From NCBI GenBank assembly GCA_963725505.1, contig CAVRYN010000005.1:62001-126000 (forward strand): DNA of 64,000 bases. Direction: 5' to 3'. Under the pieces are notes generated by a model. It saw nothing but the letters and a program-made list of their open reading frames with translations. It was not told where the DNA came from and did no database searches. This DNA comes from Udaeobacter sp963725505. Lineage in GTDB: Bacteria; Verrucomicrobiota; Verrucomicrobiia; Chthoniobacterales; UBA10450. The translations under genes were made by a program, and so were the position numbers. This document shows, in pieces, positions 17,719-25,988 of the stretch (position 1 is the stretch's first letter; every line of letters begins with the position of its first letter).

Positions 17719-18186
17719 TTACTGCGGAGTCGGCGACGGAGTTGGGGAAGTAGCCTCGGCCGCAGGAGATGCTGCCGACGGATTTGTAAAAGTAGCCGCA
17801 GGAGGTCCTGCCGACCCAGACCTCATTCTTTGTACTTGTTCCAGCATTTGTTGCCTTCTCTTCTCTCTTTCAGCTCGCACCTGCGCCGGGTCGGGAATCA
17901 GCTTCTGAATGTCGGGGGGAAGCTGTTGTAATCTCTTCTCTCTTTCAGCTTTCAGCTGGGAGGGGTCCGCAATTCGGCCCTGAACCCCGGCGGGAATCCT
18001 CCGAATGTTCGTTGTGGCTTTCTCCCTTTCGGCCAATGCTTTCTCTCTTTCATCTAATGCTTTCTCGCGTGCGTCCAGCTCCGCTTTCCGTTGAGCAAGT
18101 TGTCGTTCGGCCGCCGAATCTTGTTTTTGGCAGGAGCACATCATCGCAAAAGAGATGAGCATCGTCAGGGTAAAAAGTTTTCTCAT
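17719..18186 (-). CDS. Predicted lipoprotein with charged coiled coil
   Basis: From the ATG at 18186 the protein (155 residues) starts MRKLFTLTMLISFAMMCSCQ, a lipoprotein-type signal with two candidate cysteines. It continues with a heptad-like coiled coil (AQRKAELDAREKALDEREKA) and two copies of a Lys/Arg/Glu block (LKAEREKRLQQLPPDIQKLI; VRAEREKRRQQMLEQVQRM), then a Ser/Pro/Thr/Ala tail. No enzymatic motif is present. It is probably anchored to a membrane facing the periplasm; the role is unknown. Confidence 0.65.
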   Translation of the reverse strand: MRKLFTLTMLISFAMMCSCQKQDSAAERQLAQRKAELDAREKALDEREKALAEREKATTNIRRIPAGVQGRIADPSQLKAEREKRLQQLPPDIQKLIPDPAQVRAEREKRRQQMLEQVQRMRSGSAGPPAATFTNPSAASPAAEATSPTPSPTPQ

Positions 18187-18330
18187 ATCAGGAGTAAACT
18201 GCAATTGGTCTTCCGCAATTCGGACCAAGGAAACGGAAGGCCAACGGGTAGTCAAACGAAACTTGACGTGCCTACGGCGCTGGCAGAGTTGTTTTCCGAC
18301 CGTTCGAATACCTGCTTCAACGCGACAAGT

Positions 18331-18442
18331 TGTAGCCGCCTCGCTGTGTCGAGGCGCTCAACCGCATTGGCGACGCGCACGGCGACACCCGCCTTCGGTC
18401 GCCGCGGCGACCTTCGGCGCGGCAGGCAGCGCCGTGGCTACA
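18331..18442. repeat. TGTAG...CTACA palindromic element
   Basis: Begins TGTAGCCGCCTCGCTGTGTC and ends GCGCCGTGGCTACA, with internal GC-rich hairpins (GGTCGCCGCGGCGACC). It is the longest full copy of the family also seen at 5566 and 33393. Confidence 0.65.
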
Positions 18443-18453
18443 GCTTGTCACAA

Positions 18454-18494
18454 AGAAAACAGCCGCCGCGCGGTTTCGCGCGGCGGCTGTTTCT
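18454..18494 (-). terminator. Strong hairpin terminator after the surface-protein gene
   Basis: ACAGCCGCCGCGCG and CGCGCGGCGGCTGT form a perfect 14-base stem with a four-base loop. On the minus strand it is followed by TTTTCTTTG. It lies about 50 bases beyond the stop at 18547. Confidence 0.8.
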
Positions 18495-18546
18495 TAGAAC
18501 TGTATCCAGGAGGCGCCGACTTCTCTACAGCGCTCCCTCCACAGTT

Positions 18547-19896
18547 TTATCGATTCTCTACCACTCGGGGCGCCGGCTTGACCATTTCAAGCTGGGCGCT
18601 CACTTTTTGGATTTGGGCGGCCTGCTCTCCGAGCTGGGCTGTGAGAGTCTCTATTTGTTTCTGTTGCTGCGCGACCGTTGCTTGCAACTTCTCAACTTTG
18701 TCATTGAGCATGGCTTGGTGCTGGGGCTGGGGGCGCGCGCGAGGTTGAGGTGCGCTACGATGTTGAGGTGCGCCACGAGTAGGTACGCTGGGTGCGCCAG
18801 CCGGTTGGTCCGGGCTAACAACAACATCCCAGCCAAGGTGGTCGTTCGCAAGGTCTAGAGTAACTACAACAACGCTGCCGCCACGAGGCTGGAAGTTATT
18901 CCAGATACCACCCATGTAGGCCTCTGCGGACCCGAACCCGTCAATCGAGAAGTCGGCGATGCGGATCGTACTGTCTTCGTCGCCGATGGTGGAACCAACG
19001 AATTGGCCCACGTAAGTGTTAGTGCCGCCAAAGACCAAGTTTGGTCCTGCCCCTGCACCCACGACTGTGTTCTGAAAGCCACCATCGTTATTGAACATTG
19101 CCGAAGAGCCAACTGCCGTGTTGAAGTTGGCAGTGCCGCCGAAGCTGAAGTCATTAAACGCGAGCGCGTCATCACCAATGGCGGTGTTTTCAGAGGTGCT
19201 ATCATTAAAGAAAAGCGCGGACTCGCCCAAAGCGTTGTTGCTGAATCCGGTAGTGTTAAAGAGGAGCGCAGCGGAGCCGACAGCATTGTTGAAGAGGCCA
19301 TCAGTGTTACTGAACAGTGCCTCAAAGCCGACGGCGGTGTTGTTAAAGGCCGTCGCGGGCAGGGTTCCGGCCGAGTCATTATTGAACAGCGCGCCAGAAC
19401 CGACGGCGGTGTTGTTCCCGCCATCGTGGTTATTAAAGAGCGCCTGAAAACCAACCGCGGTGTTGTCGTTGGCAGTGGACGGCGAGGTTGCGGTGAAATC
19501 ATTAAAGAGGAGCGCGTCGGTTCCAACGGCCGTGCTGTTGTTGGCAGTGATGTTGAGCAACATCGCTCCCGTGCCGGCTGCGGTATTGGATTGCCCGTCA
19601 TTGATGTCCAGCGATCCCGCGCCGACAGCGGTATTGAAAAAGCCGTCCGTCAGGAATCCTTGCGAATACCACCCAAGCGCAGTGTTGAACCCGCCTGTGG
19701 TTAGATTGTTAAGGGCGTGGAACCCCTCGTTGGTGTTGCCACCGCCAAGGTCTCCGTCTGCCGCTTGCATTTTTGGCAAAAACGCAAAGCACACCAGAAT
19801 GAGCGGGATGAGAAGGAACCCGCGCCGTAAAGGCAGCGAGCGAGCCGGATCTCGTCCGCATGAGACTAACGTTTTGAGTTGAATCAGTGAATACAT
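18547..19896 (-). CDS. Secreted YadA-head-like repeat protein with C-terminal coiled coil
   Basis: About 449 residues from the ATG at 19896 (MYSLIQLKTLVSC); a longer open start at 20124 adds an implausible basic stretch. A signal/membrane segment (GFLLIPLILVCFAFLP) is followed by about twelve repeats on the theme N-T-A-V-G-x-x-A-L-x-x-N, spaced mostly 16-17 and up to 24 residues, as in left-handed beta-roll heads of trimeric autotransporter adhesins. After a GxDxSTIRIADFS block and a Pro/Arg-rich linker comes a heptad coiled coil (LNDKVEKLQATVAQQQKQIE). No membrane-anchor barrel is present. Probably a trimeric surface or chaperone-of-tail-like fibre; function unknown. Confidence 0.75.
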   Translation of the reverse strand: MYSLIQLKTLVSCGRDPARSLPLRRGFLLIPLILVCFAFLPKMQAADGDLGGGNTNEGFHALNNLTTGGFNTALGWYSQGFLTDGFFNTAVGAGSLDINDGQSNTAAGTGAMLLNITANNSTAVGTDALLFNDFTATSPSTANDNTAVGFQALFNNHDGGNNTAVGSGALFNNDSAGTLPATAFNNTAVGFEALFSNTDGLFNNAVGSAALLFNTTGFSNNALGESALFFNDSTSENTAIGDDALAFNDFSFGGTANFNTAVGSSAMFNNDGGFQNTVVGAGAGPNLVFGGTNTYVGQFVGSTIGDEDSTIRIADFSIDGFGSAEAYMGGIWNNFQPRGGSVVVVTLDLANDHLGWDVVVSPDQPAGAPSVPTRGAPQHRSAPQPRARPQPQHQAMLNDKVEKLQATVAQQQKQIETLTAQLGEQAAQIQKVSAQLEMVKPAPRVVENR

Positions 19897-20181
19897 TGAA
19901 TGTGTTCTTTCTCTTTCCCGGTCATGTTTGTTTTTGGTTTTTGGGTCACTGGGCTCCGAACAGACAAAGAACCTACCGGGTAAAAGTCTTTGTCTATTTT
20001 GGAGCCATCTGCGTTGATACTGAATTTCGGCTTTGAGTGTCAATACTTTTTTTAGATTTTTTTTAAGGGGCACGTGGGCTCCCTCGGGTGCCCCGGGACT
20101 CCGCGCTCCAAGGTCTCGGCTCACCTGCCTCGCGCGGATTGCTGTTTGCGTTGCTGAGGCTGTTCCGGTAGCCTCAGGCGC

Positions 20182-21078
20182 ATGGCACGGTCTGGTCTCG
20201 GTAAAGGTCTTGGTGCGCTAATTGGCACGCCTTCAGTCGCCGCACGCACAGATGGGGACGAGTCGGGCGAAAGAGTGCACCAGATTGATTTGGCGGCCAT
20301 TGTTCCGAGCGCGTTACAGCCGCGCAAAGATTTTGGACGCGAAGCGTTACAGGAATTGATCGATTCCATTCGGCAGCATGGGATCATTCAACCGCTCATC
20401 GTCCGCCAGGCAGGCGCGCGATTTGAACTGATCGCCGGCGAGCGCCGCTGGCGCGCCGCGCGGGAAATCGGCCTTTCCACGGTGCCCGCCATAATTCGAA
20501 GCGCCAATGACCTGGAAGTGCTCGAGTTGTCCTTGATTGAAAATCTGCAGCGCGCAGACCTCAACCCCATCGAAGAAGCGCAGGGTTACGCCAGGCTGGC
20601 CAACGAATTTGGTATGCGGCAGGAAGACATCGCACTCAAAGTGGGGCGCAGTCGGGCGGCAGTGGCGAACGCGCTGCGGCTTTTGGATCTGCATCCGCAG
20701 GTGCAAGTCTGGCTAGCTCAGAATTTGCTTTCAGTGGGTCACGCGAAAGTGCTGCTGGCGCTAAAAGCCCCTGAGGAACAACTGCTCGCTGCGGAGACAG
20801 TTCTGCGGCGCAATGCCACGGTTCGTTCCACGGAGCGTTTGGTTGCCCGCCAGCTTGGGATCGGACGCCCGCGGCGGAAATCTCGGCGCGTCGGGATCGA
20901 ACTTAGCGCGACGACAACGGCAGTAGAAGATTTACAGAACCGGTTGCAACAGCATCTGGCCACCCACGTCACCATCCATCACGGAGACAAACGCGGCCGC
21001 ATCGAAATCGAGTACTACGGAACGGACGATCTCCAGCGGATCGTTGCTGCCCTGGGGCTGCCGCCGGACGAGAACTGA
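20182..21078 (+). CDS. parB: ParB/Spo0J-family chromosome partition protein
   Basis: A 298-residue ParB: N-terminal MARSGLGKGLGALIG, ParB-box LQPRKDFGREALQELIDSIRQ (split here for length only), the CTP-binding motif GERRWRAAREIG, an HTH domain (QEDIALKVGRSRAAVANALRLL) and a C-terminal dimerisation domain. ParB loads at parS and organises the origin region with ParA and SMC. No parA lies beside it and no oriC genes were seen, so it is either the lone chromosomal parB or a second copy. Confidence 0.93.
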   Translation: MARSGLGKGLGALIGTPSVAARTDGDESGERVHQIDLAAIVPSALQPRKDFGREALQELIDSIRQHGIIQPLIVRQAGARFELIAGERRWRAAREIGLSTVPAIIRSANDLEVLELSLIENLQRADLNPIEEAQGYARLANEFGMRQEDIALKVGRSRAAVANALRLLDLHPQVQVWLAQNLLSVGHAKVLLALKAPEEQLLAAETVLRRNATVRSTERLVARQLGIGRPRRKSRRVGIELSATTTAVEDLQNRLQQHLATHVTIHHGDKRGRIEIEYYGTDDLQRIVAALGLPPDEN

Positions 21079-21142
21079 CTTCCCTCCAAATGGTTGAATG
21101 GTTGAAGCGGGTGAACGAAACACTTCAGCCGTTTAACGCGTG

Positions 21143-21247
21143 GTCATCCCGAACGAAGTGAGGGATCTCACGCTCGGTCGCGGGTTCACGCAATCTATGA
21201 ATGATCTTCGCTGCGATTGGGAGGTCCTTCGCTCCGCTCAGGATGAC
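21143..21247. repeat. GTCATCC...GGATGAC inverted-repeat element
   Basis: Left arm GTCATCCCGAACGAAGTGAG and right arm CCTTCGCTCCGCTCAGGATGAC pair imperfectly around about 60 bases. Same family as 3417-3500 and 6851-6958. Confidence 0.7.
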
Positions 21248-21254
21248 AATCTAG

Positions 21255-21298
21255 TTGAGCATTGGACGTTGAGCGTTGGGCGTTGGACGTTGAGCGTT
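21255..21298. repeat. TTGGACGTTGAGCG tandem repeat
   Basis: Units GTTGAGC, ATTGGAC, GTTGGGC and GTTGGAC run for 44 bases directly before the peptidase gene. On the plus strand they would read as ERWALDVERW if translated. The same repeat sits inside mqnD. Confidence 0.75.
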
Positions 21299-21321
21299 TA
21301 CTTTTTAAAACCGATCAAGCG

Positions 21322-22230
21322 ATGAGTAATCGGACAGCGATTGCACGTGCCGCACAGGTTTTGCTCCTTGTGTTGACGATATCAGTGACAGAGGCGAGTG
21401 CGCCGAAGATTTGGGAAGAATTCTCGGGCGAGAAAGCCTTTGCCCATGTTCAACGCCTCGTTGATTTCGGGCCGCGCCCGGCTGGCTCCAAGGCCATCGA
21501 AAAATCCAGAGATTACATTGAGGATCAACTTCGTCGGTCTGGATGGCAGGTGACCCGTCAAGCATTCAGTGACGACACTCCACGAGGCAAGATCCCGTTC
21601 GTAAATTTGATTGCCCAATTTTCTGCGCGGGGGAAGGCGGCGTCCCCCTCGTTTTTATTGTGCTCGCATTACGACACAAAAATGTTCGATACCATTCGGT
21701 TTGTCGGAGCGAACGACGGCGGTTCCAGCACCGGTCTGCTCCTGGAATTAGCTCGGGTAATGGGGCAGCATCCGGATCTGGCCAGAAAAATTGAGCTGGT
21801 GTTTTTTGATGGCGAAGAAGCCTACGAGCAGTTTTCTGAGAAGGATGGTTTGTACGGAAGCCGTTATTTTGCCAGGCAGCTGCAAGGCGCGGGGGCGAAA
21901 CAATTTCGCGGCGGGCTGTTGTTCGATATGATTGGCGACCGGTCGCTCGGCATCACGCTTCCCTCAGATTCGCCTGCGGAGATGGCGCGCGACATTTTTG
22001 CCGCGGCGGAAGCGCTCAAATTGCGAAACTACTTTACCTACCTGGGCCGGGAGCTGATCGACGATCACGTGCCGCTAAATGCGATCGGGGTTTCGACGCT
22101 CGACATCATTGATTTTGATTATCCCTGGTGGCACACAGCCGATGACACAATGGATAAAATCAGCGCGCAGAGTCTTCAGACCGTCGGGTCCGTCGCCTCG
22201 TATTACCTGTCTGGATTTGCGCTAAAATGA
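21322..22230 (+). CDS. M28-family zinc peptidase / glutaminyl-peptide cyclotransferase-like
   Basis: 302 residues from the ATG at 21322; an upstream start at 21262 lies in repeat sequence. A signal peptide (about 1-25) is followed by an M28 fold. Likely metal and catalytic residues: His/Asp in CSHYDTK, Asp in GANDGGSSTG, Glu in FFDGEEAY, Asp in DMIGD and His in WWHTADDT. The FFDGEEA and WHTADD pattern is closest to glutaminyl cyclases, which form N-terminal pyroglutamate, but an aminopeptidase role is possible. It is predicted to be exported. Confidence 0.85.
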   Translation: MSNRTAIARAAQVLLLVLTISVTEASAPKIWEEFSGEKAFAHVQRLVDFGPRPAGSKAIEKSRDYIEDQLRRSGWQVTRQAFSDDTPRGKIPFVNLIAQFSARGKAASPSFLLCSHYDTKMFDTIRFVGANDGGSSTGLLLELARVMGQHPDLARKIELVFFDGEEAYEQFSEKDGLYGSRYFARQLQGAGAKQFRGGLLFDMIGDRSLGITLPSDSPAEMARDIFAAAEALKLRNYFTYLGRELIDDHVPLNAIGVSTLDIIDFDYPWWHTADDTMDKISAQSLQTVGSVASYYLSGFALK

Positions 22231-22352
22231 TGTTGTTCGTCGTTCGCCTGCCGCGCCGTAGCGCAGCGAAGGCGGGTGCTTCGTCATTCTCTGAATTTAT
22301 GCATTGCCTGTTGCAAGGTTTCCCGGCAGTCTGATCGTGAATTGCCGCCTCA

Positions 22353-23468
22353 ATGGAGCGCCTCGCATCTACGTCTCATCCAACGCATAAGAACATTGGC
22401 GTGATCGGCCTTGGGATCATCGGTCGCGCAGTGGCCGCACATCTCCGCCGCAGAGGGTCTCCGGTTTTCGTTTGGAACCGGTCGCCGCGCCCCGTACCGA
22501 ATTTTGTCGGCTCGCCGGCGGAACTGGCGAGCCTTTGCGATTACATTCAGATCTTTGTGCCTGACGACGAAGCTCTGCTGCAAACTGTCGAGCAGCTAAG
22601 CGCAGACCTTGCGCCGCGTCACATTGTCCTTGTGCATTCAACGGTCGCTCCGGATTCCATGCGTGCTGCAGCGGAAATTGTCGAACGCCGGGCAGCGCGG
22701 TTCATCGAGGCGTCGTTTACCGGGAGCAAGGCTGCCGCCGAAAAGGGCGAGCTGGTTTATTACGTTGGCGGAACCGACGCAGCGTTACAGGAAGCGCGTC
22801 CCATCCTTGAGGCCAGCAGCAAAGAGATTATCAAGATCGGAGCAGTTGGCCAGGCCAGCGCGATCAAGATCGCAACCAACATGATCACGGCCGCAAGCGT
22901 CCAGGCGGCCGCCGAGGCTCTGGCGCTTGTACAAGCGTTAGGTGTGCCGCTGGAAAAGTTCGTCGAAGCGATGCGCGCCAACGCCAGTCACTCCACTACT
23001 TTGGCAATGAAACTGCCGAAGATGCTCGAGCGTGATTTTGACCCGCACTTTTCTGTTAAGCACATGCAGAAAGATATGCAGATCGCCAATCAGATCGGTT
23101 TGGCGCATTATCTGGATCTGGGAGTGACCGCTGCGGCCCGCGACCAGTTGCTTGAGCAAATGCAGTGGGGTTACGCGGACGACGATTATTCATCGGTCGC
23201 GCGCAAATATTTGCACCAGCCTGCTGCGGCATCTTATCAGCCGCCAACGGCCGAGCAAGATGAGCAAGCCACCAGCGGCCCTGCGATCACCAGCTCAGCA
23301 GAATCGGAGACACAAAGCCTTGAACCACAAGATGCGGGTGCCGCAGATTCGCAGGAACCTTTGCTCAGTTTCGGGGCGTCAGACGGCGGAGCCGCTAATG
23401 AAACGGCACCATTGCGCCGTGGCTTTCTCAAACAGCTGCTGAGCCGGTTTTCGCCCGGGCAAGAATGA
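22353..23468 (+). CDS. NAD(P)-dependent oxidoreductase, 3-hydroxyisobutyrate dehydrogenase family
   Basis: A 371-residue protein: Rossmann motif GLGIIGRAVAAHLRRRG, VHSTVAPDSM, the substrate loop ASFTGSKAAAEKGELVY and the catalytic-lysine region AIKIATNMI. This is the beta-hydroxyacid dehydrogenase family, including glyoxylate/succinic semialdehyde reductases; the GSKAAAE loop favours the latter. An extra C-terminal tail of about 80 polar residues (rich in Ala, Glu, Ser) is unusual and probably disordered. It overlaps the start of ygfZ by four bases. Confidence 0.88.
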   Translation: MERLASTSHPTHKNIGVIGLGIIGRAVAAHLRRRGSPVFVWNRSPRPVPNFVGSPAELASLCDYIQIFVPDDEALLQTVEQLSADLAPRHIVLVHSTVAPDSMRAAAEIVERRAARFIEASFTGSKAAAEKGELVYYVGGTDAALQEARPILEASSKEIIKIGAVGQASAIKIATNMITAASVQAAAEALALVQALGVPLEKFVEAMRANASHSTTLAMKLPKMLERDFDPHFSVKHMQKDMQIANQIGLAHYLDLGVTAAARDQLLEQMQWGYADDDYSSVARKYLHQPAAASYQPPTAEQDEQATSGPAITSSAESETQSLEPQDAGAADSQEPLLSFGASDGGAANETAPLRRGFLKQLLSRFSPGQE

Positions 23469-24376
23469 CGCAGTCGTCTCAAACCGGACAGGGCACCTTT
23501 CTCGACCTCTCCGAACGCGCAAAGTTTCAGATCACCGGGACGGACCGGTTTCGGTTTCTCAACGGGCAAATCACAAATGATTTGCGCAAGGCCAGCGAAA
23601 CAGTCGCCATTGAGGCGTGCGTCCTCAATGCCAAAGGCAAGACGAACGCCCACATTTTCGTTAGTGCACTGGGCGAGTGCTTTTTGGTGGACGCCGAGCC
23701 GGAGCTTCGCGAAACACTCCGCAACCGGCTGGAACGCTACGTCATCGCCGACGACGTTCAGATTGATGACGTCACTGATCAATTCTCGCTGTTTCATGTT
23801 CTGTCGGAAAAATCGCCAACTCCTGAGCATGGCCGGATCGTTTCCGTACGCCGCTTCGCCGAGCAAGGCTGGGACATCTGGAGTGAGGCGGCGCTTCACG
23901 ATGCAGTCTGGCAACAATTGTCCTCGGCATTTGGATTTGTCGATCCTGCTGTCGCAGAGGTTATGCGAATCGAACAGGGGATTCCTCGCTGGGGCTCCGA
24001 ACTGACGGAGGAGATTATTCCGATCGAAGCCAATCTGGAACAACGGACGATCGATTACGAGAAAGGCTGCTACATAGGGCAGGAAGTCATCTCGCGAATA
24101 AAGATGTCAGGCCAAACGAACAAACGGTTGTCTGGATTGATTTCGCTGGACGATGTGCCGCTCCAAGCGGGAATGAAACTTGCCGCTCCTTCGGCAGCGG
24201 GAAGAGAGGTCGGCTGGGTTACGAGCGCAACGCGCAGCGAACGAATCGGAAAGGAAATCGCGCTCGGATACGTGAAACGCGGGTTTAACAGCCCCGGCAC
24301 AAAATTAGATGCGTTCCCGGGGGAAAATTCTGCTAAGCCACTTCCGGTCGAAGTGGTCCCGCTTCCATTTCTCTGA
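23465..24376 (+). CDS. ygfZ: Folate-binding YgfZ/GcvT-like protein
   Basis: A 303-residue protein with the COG0354 signature KGCYIGQEVISRIK near residue 200, an N-terminal RFLNGQITNDLR block and the LGYVKRGF C-terminal segment. YgfZ binds tetrahydrofolate and assists Fe-S enzyme repair and assembly, fitting a genome rich in Fe-S/haem respiration. It is translationally coupled to the upstream dehydrogenase (ATGA overlap). Confidence 0.9.
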   Translation: MTQSSQTGQGTFLDLSERAKFQITGTDRFRFLNGQITNDLRKASETVAIEACVLNAKGKTNAHIFVSALGECFLVDAEPELRETLRNRLERYVIADDVQIDDVTDQFSLFHVLSEKSPTPEHGRIVSVRRFAEQGWDIWSEAALHDAVWQQLSSAFGFVDPAVAEVMRIEQGIPRWGSELTEEIIPIEANLEQRTIDYEKGCYIGQEVISRIKMSGQTNKRLSGLISLDDVPLQAGMKLAAPSAAGREVGWVTSATRSERIGKEIALGYVKRGFNSPGTKLDAFPGENSAKPLPVEVVPLPFL

Positions 24377-24406
24377 GGCCACACAGCAACGGAATCGCTG
24401 CGTAGC

Positions 24407-25015
24407 TCACGGCTTGCGCAGCCAATCGCGGGCCAGCGAAATGTCGGCGGGCGTTAACGCATGTCCCGCGTTGAGAAATTGGACGGTGACGTCCGCACCA
24501 GCAGTTCTCAGAAGTTCGACGAGACGCTGCGTTTCCGAAGGTGGAATGATTGGATCGTGGTTTCCCGCTCCGATCCAAACGCGAACGTTCGCGAGCGCCG
24601 GTGGTTTCTCCGGCTCAAGCGGCACCATCGCGCGAAATAGAATTGCGGTGCCGAAAGTTTCAGGGCGCAGCAATAGCACACTCGCGGCGATATTCGCGCC
24701 ATTCGAGTAGCCGACTGCAATGATATTCTTGTTGTCGATGTCGTAGCGATCCGCCGCGGCCGCGACAAAATCAGCCAGCTCGTGCGTGCGCTTTTGTAGA
24801 TCTTCCAGATCGAATACACCTTCAGCCAGTCGCCGAAAAAATCGGGGCATGCCATTCTCCAAAACTTTTCCGCGTGGGCTCAGCAACGCTGCGTTCGGGT
24901 CAAGCTCGCGTCCGAGCGGAATGAGATCGCGCTCATTCCCGCCTGTGCCATGCAGAAGGAGCAGCATGCGATTTGAAGAACCGGGAACGAACTCGTGGAT
25001 AAAATCCGGCGTCAT
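24407..25015 (-). CDS. Alpha/beta-hydrolase, carboxylesterase/phospholipase (MhqD-like)
   Basis: About 202 residues from the ATG at 25015 (MTPDFIHEFVPGSS), which overlaps the stop of the dioxygenase gene as ATGA. Motifs: LLLLHGTGGNERDLIPLG (oxyanion), the nucleophile elbow GYSNGANIA (Ser), an Asp in AGNHDPIIP and His in NAGHALTP. It resembles MhqD, which with MhqO acts in quinone/hydroquinone detoxification in Bacillus. The pairing with a ring-cleaving dioxygenase supports that role. Confidence 0.88.
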   Translation of the reverse strand: MTPDFIHEFVPGSSNRMLLLLHGTGGNERDLIPLGRELDPNAALLSPRGKVLENGMPRFFRRLAEGVFDLEDLQKRTHELADFVAAAADRYDIDNKNIIAVGYSNGANIAASVLLLRPETFGTAILFRAMVPLEPEKPPALANVRVWIGAGNHDPIIPPSETQRLVELLRTAGADVTVQFLNAGHALTPADISLARDWLRKP

Positions 25016-25965
25016 TGCTTTGTAGGAAGCGCGATCGGCGGCAAAACTTTTTCGATTTGCGCGCGAGCCGACTCTAGCCACGGCGGAAGTCGCAAACTTT
25101 GCCCGAGTTGCTTCAAGTCTTCATCCAAGGTGAAGCCCGGCGGGTCGGTTGCGATTTCGAAAAGAATGCCACCCGGTTCGCGGAAATAGATCGAATGAAA
25201 ATAAATGCGATCGATCACCGGGGTGACGTTGTATCCGAGGGAAACAAGATGCTCCCGCCATTGCCGCTGTTCTGCGTCGTCACGCGCGCGAAAGGCGATG
25301 TGATGAACAGAGCCGGCAGCAACGCGGCCCGGGTGCGCGTCGGGCATGCAAAGCAGATCGATCACCCGGCCGGCGGCAGTTTCATTCTGTGAAGCGAATC
25401 GAAAGCGATTATTCGACTGATTAACCAACCGGTAACCAAAAGTTTCCGTCAGCAGTTTTGCAGTGCGTTCGTATCCCTCCAAAGCCGCCGAGACGCTATA
25501 GAATCCGCTAATCGAATTTTCGGCCGGTACCGAACTGCCCTGCCAGTGCTCGACGTTTGAAGGCGCAGCCGATTCGACCAATTCAATAAGCAGCCCGTCG
25601 GGATCGACAAAGCGAATCAGTTCCTCGTCAAATCGCGGACTCGTTCTTTCCGCCGGCACATGTTCTTGCTTCAAGCGCTCCAGCCAGTAGCCGTTCGAGC
25701 TTTTTGGAATTGCGAACGCGACAGCATCGACTTGGCCCGTGCCGCGAATTCCGCGTCGCGCGCCGGGCCACGCGAAAAAGGTCATAATTGTGCCAGGCGT
25801 GCCGCGCGCATCGCCGAAATAAAAATGATAGGTGCCGGGATCATCGAAATTCACCGTGCGCTTGACGAAGCGCAATCCGAGCACGCCAGCGTAAAAATCC
25901 AGATTGCGTTGCGGATCACTGGCAATCGCGGTGACGTGATGAAGTCCGGAAATTTTCGCTTCCAT
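25012..25965 (-). CDS. Ring-cleaving dioxygenase of the MhqO/glyoxalase (VOC) family
   Basis: A 317-residue protein with two VOC modules. Module 1 starts GLHHVTAIASDPQRNLDFYAG and has YHFYFGDARGTPGTIMTFF; module 2 has SVHHIAFRARDDAEQRQW and a PGGILFEIATDPPGF end carrying the metal-ligand Glu. These are extradiol, Fe(II)-dependent-type dioxygenases acting on hydroquinone-like rings. It heads a two-gene operon with the MhqD-like hydrolase. Confidence 0.9.
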   Translation of the reverse strand: MEAKISGLHHVTAIASDPQRNLDFYAGVLGLRFVKRTVNFDDPGTYHFYFGDARGTPGTIMTFFAWPGARRGIRGTGQVDAVAFAIPKSSNGYWLERLKQEHVPAERTSPRFDEELIRFVDPDGLLIELVESAAPSNVEHWQGSSVPAENSISGFYSVSAALEGYERTAKLLTETFGYRLVNQSNNRFRFASQNETAAGRVIDLLCMPDAHPGRVAAGSVHHIAFRARDDAEQRQWREHLVSLGYNVTPVIDRIYFHSIYFREPGGILFEIATDPPGFTLDEDLKQLGQSLRLPPWLESARAQIEKVLPPIALPTKQ

Positions 25966-25988
25966 AAAGCCAGAATCGGATTGCGACC

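Larger units (their letters stand above)
18187..18546. other. Intergenic stretch with repeat element and terminator
   Basis: No gene seen. It contains the palindromic element 18331-18442 and the strong hairpin 18454-18494 that ends the surface-protein gene. Confidence 0.5.

Noticed and set aside
20182..21078. Origin of replication near parB
   Set aside because: No dnaA, gidB or parA neighbours and no DnaA-box cluster noticed.
21262..21321. Upstream start of the M28 peptidase (MDVERWALDVERL)
   Set aside because: These residues are translated tandem repeat; the ATG at 21322 begins the signal peptide.
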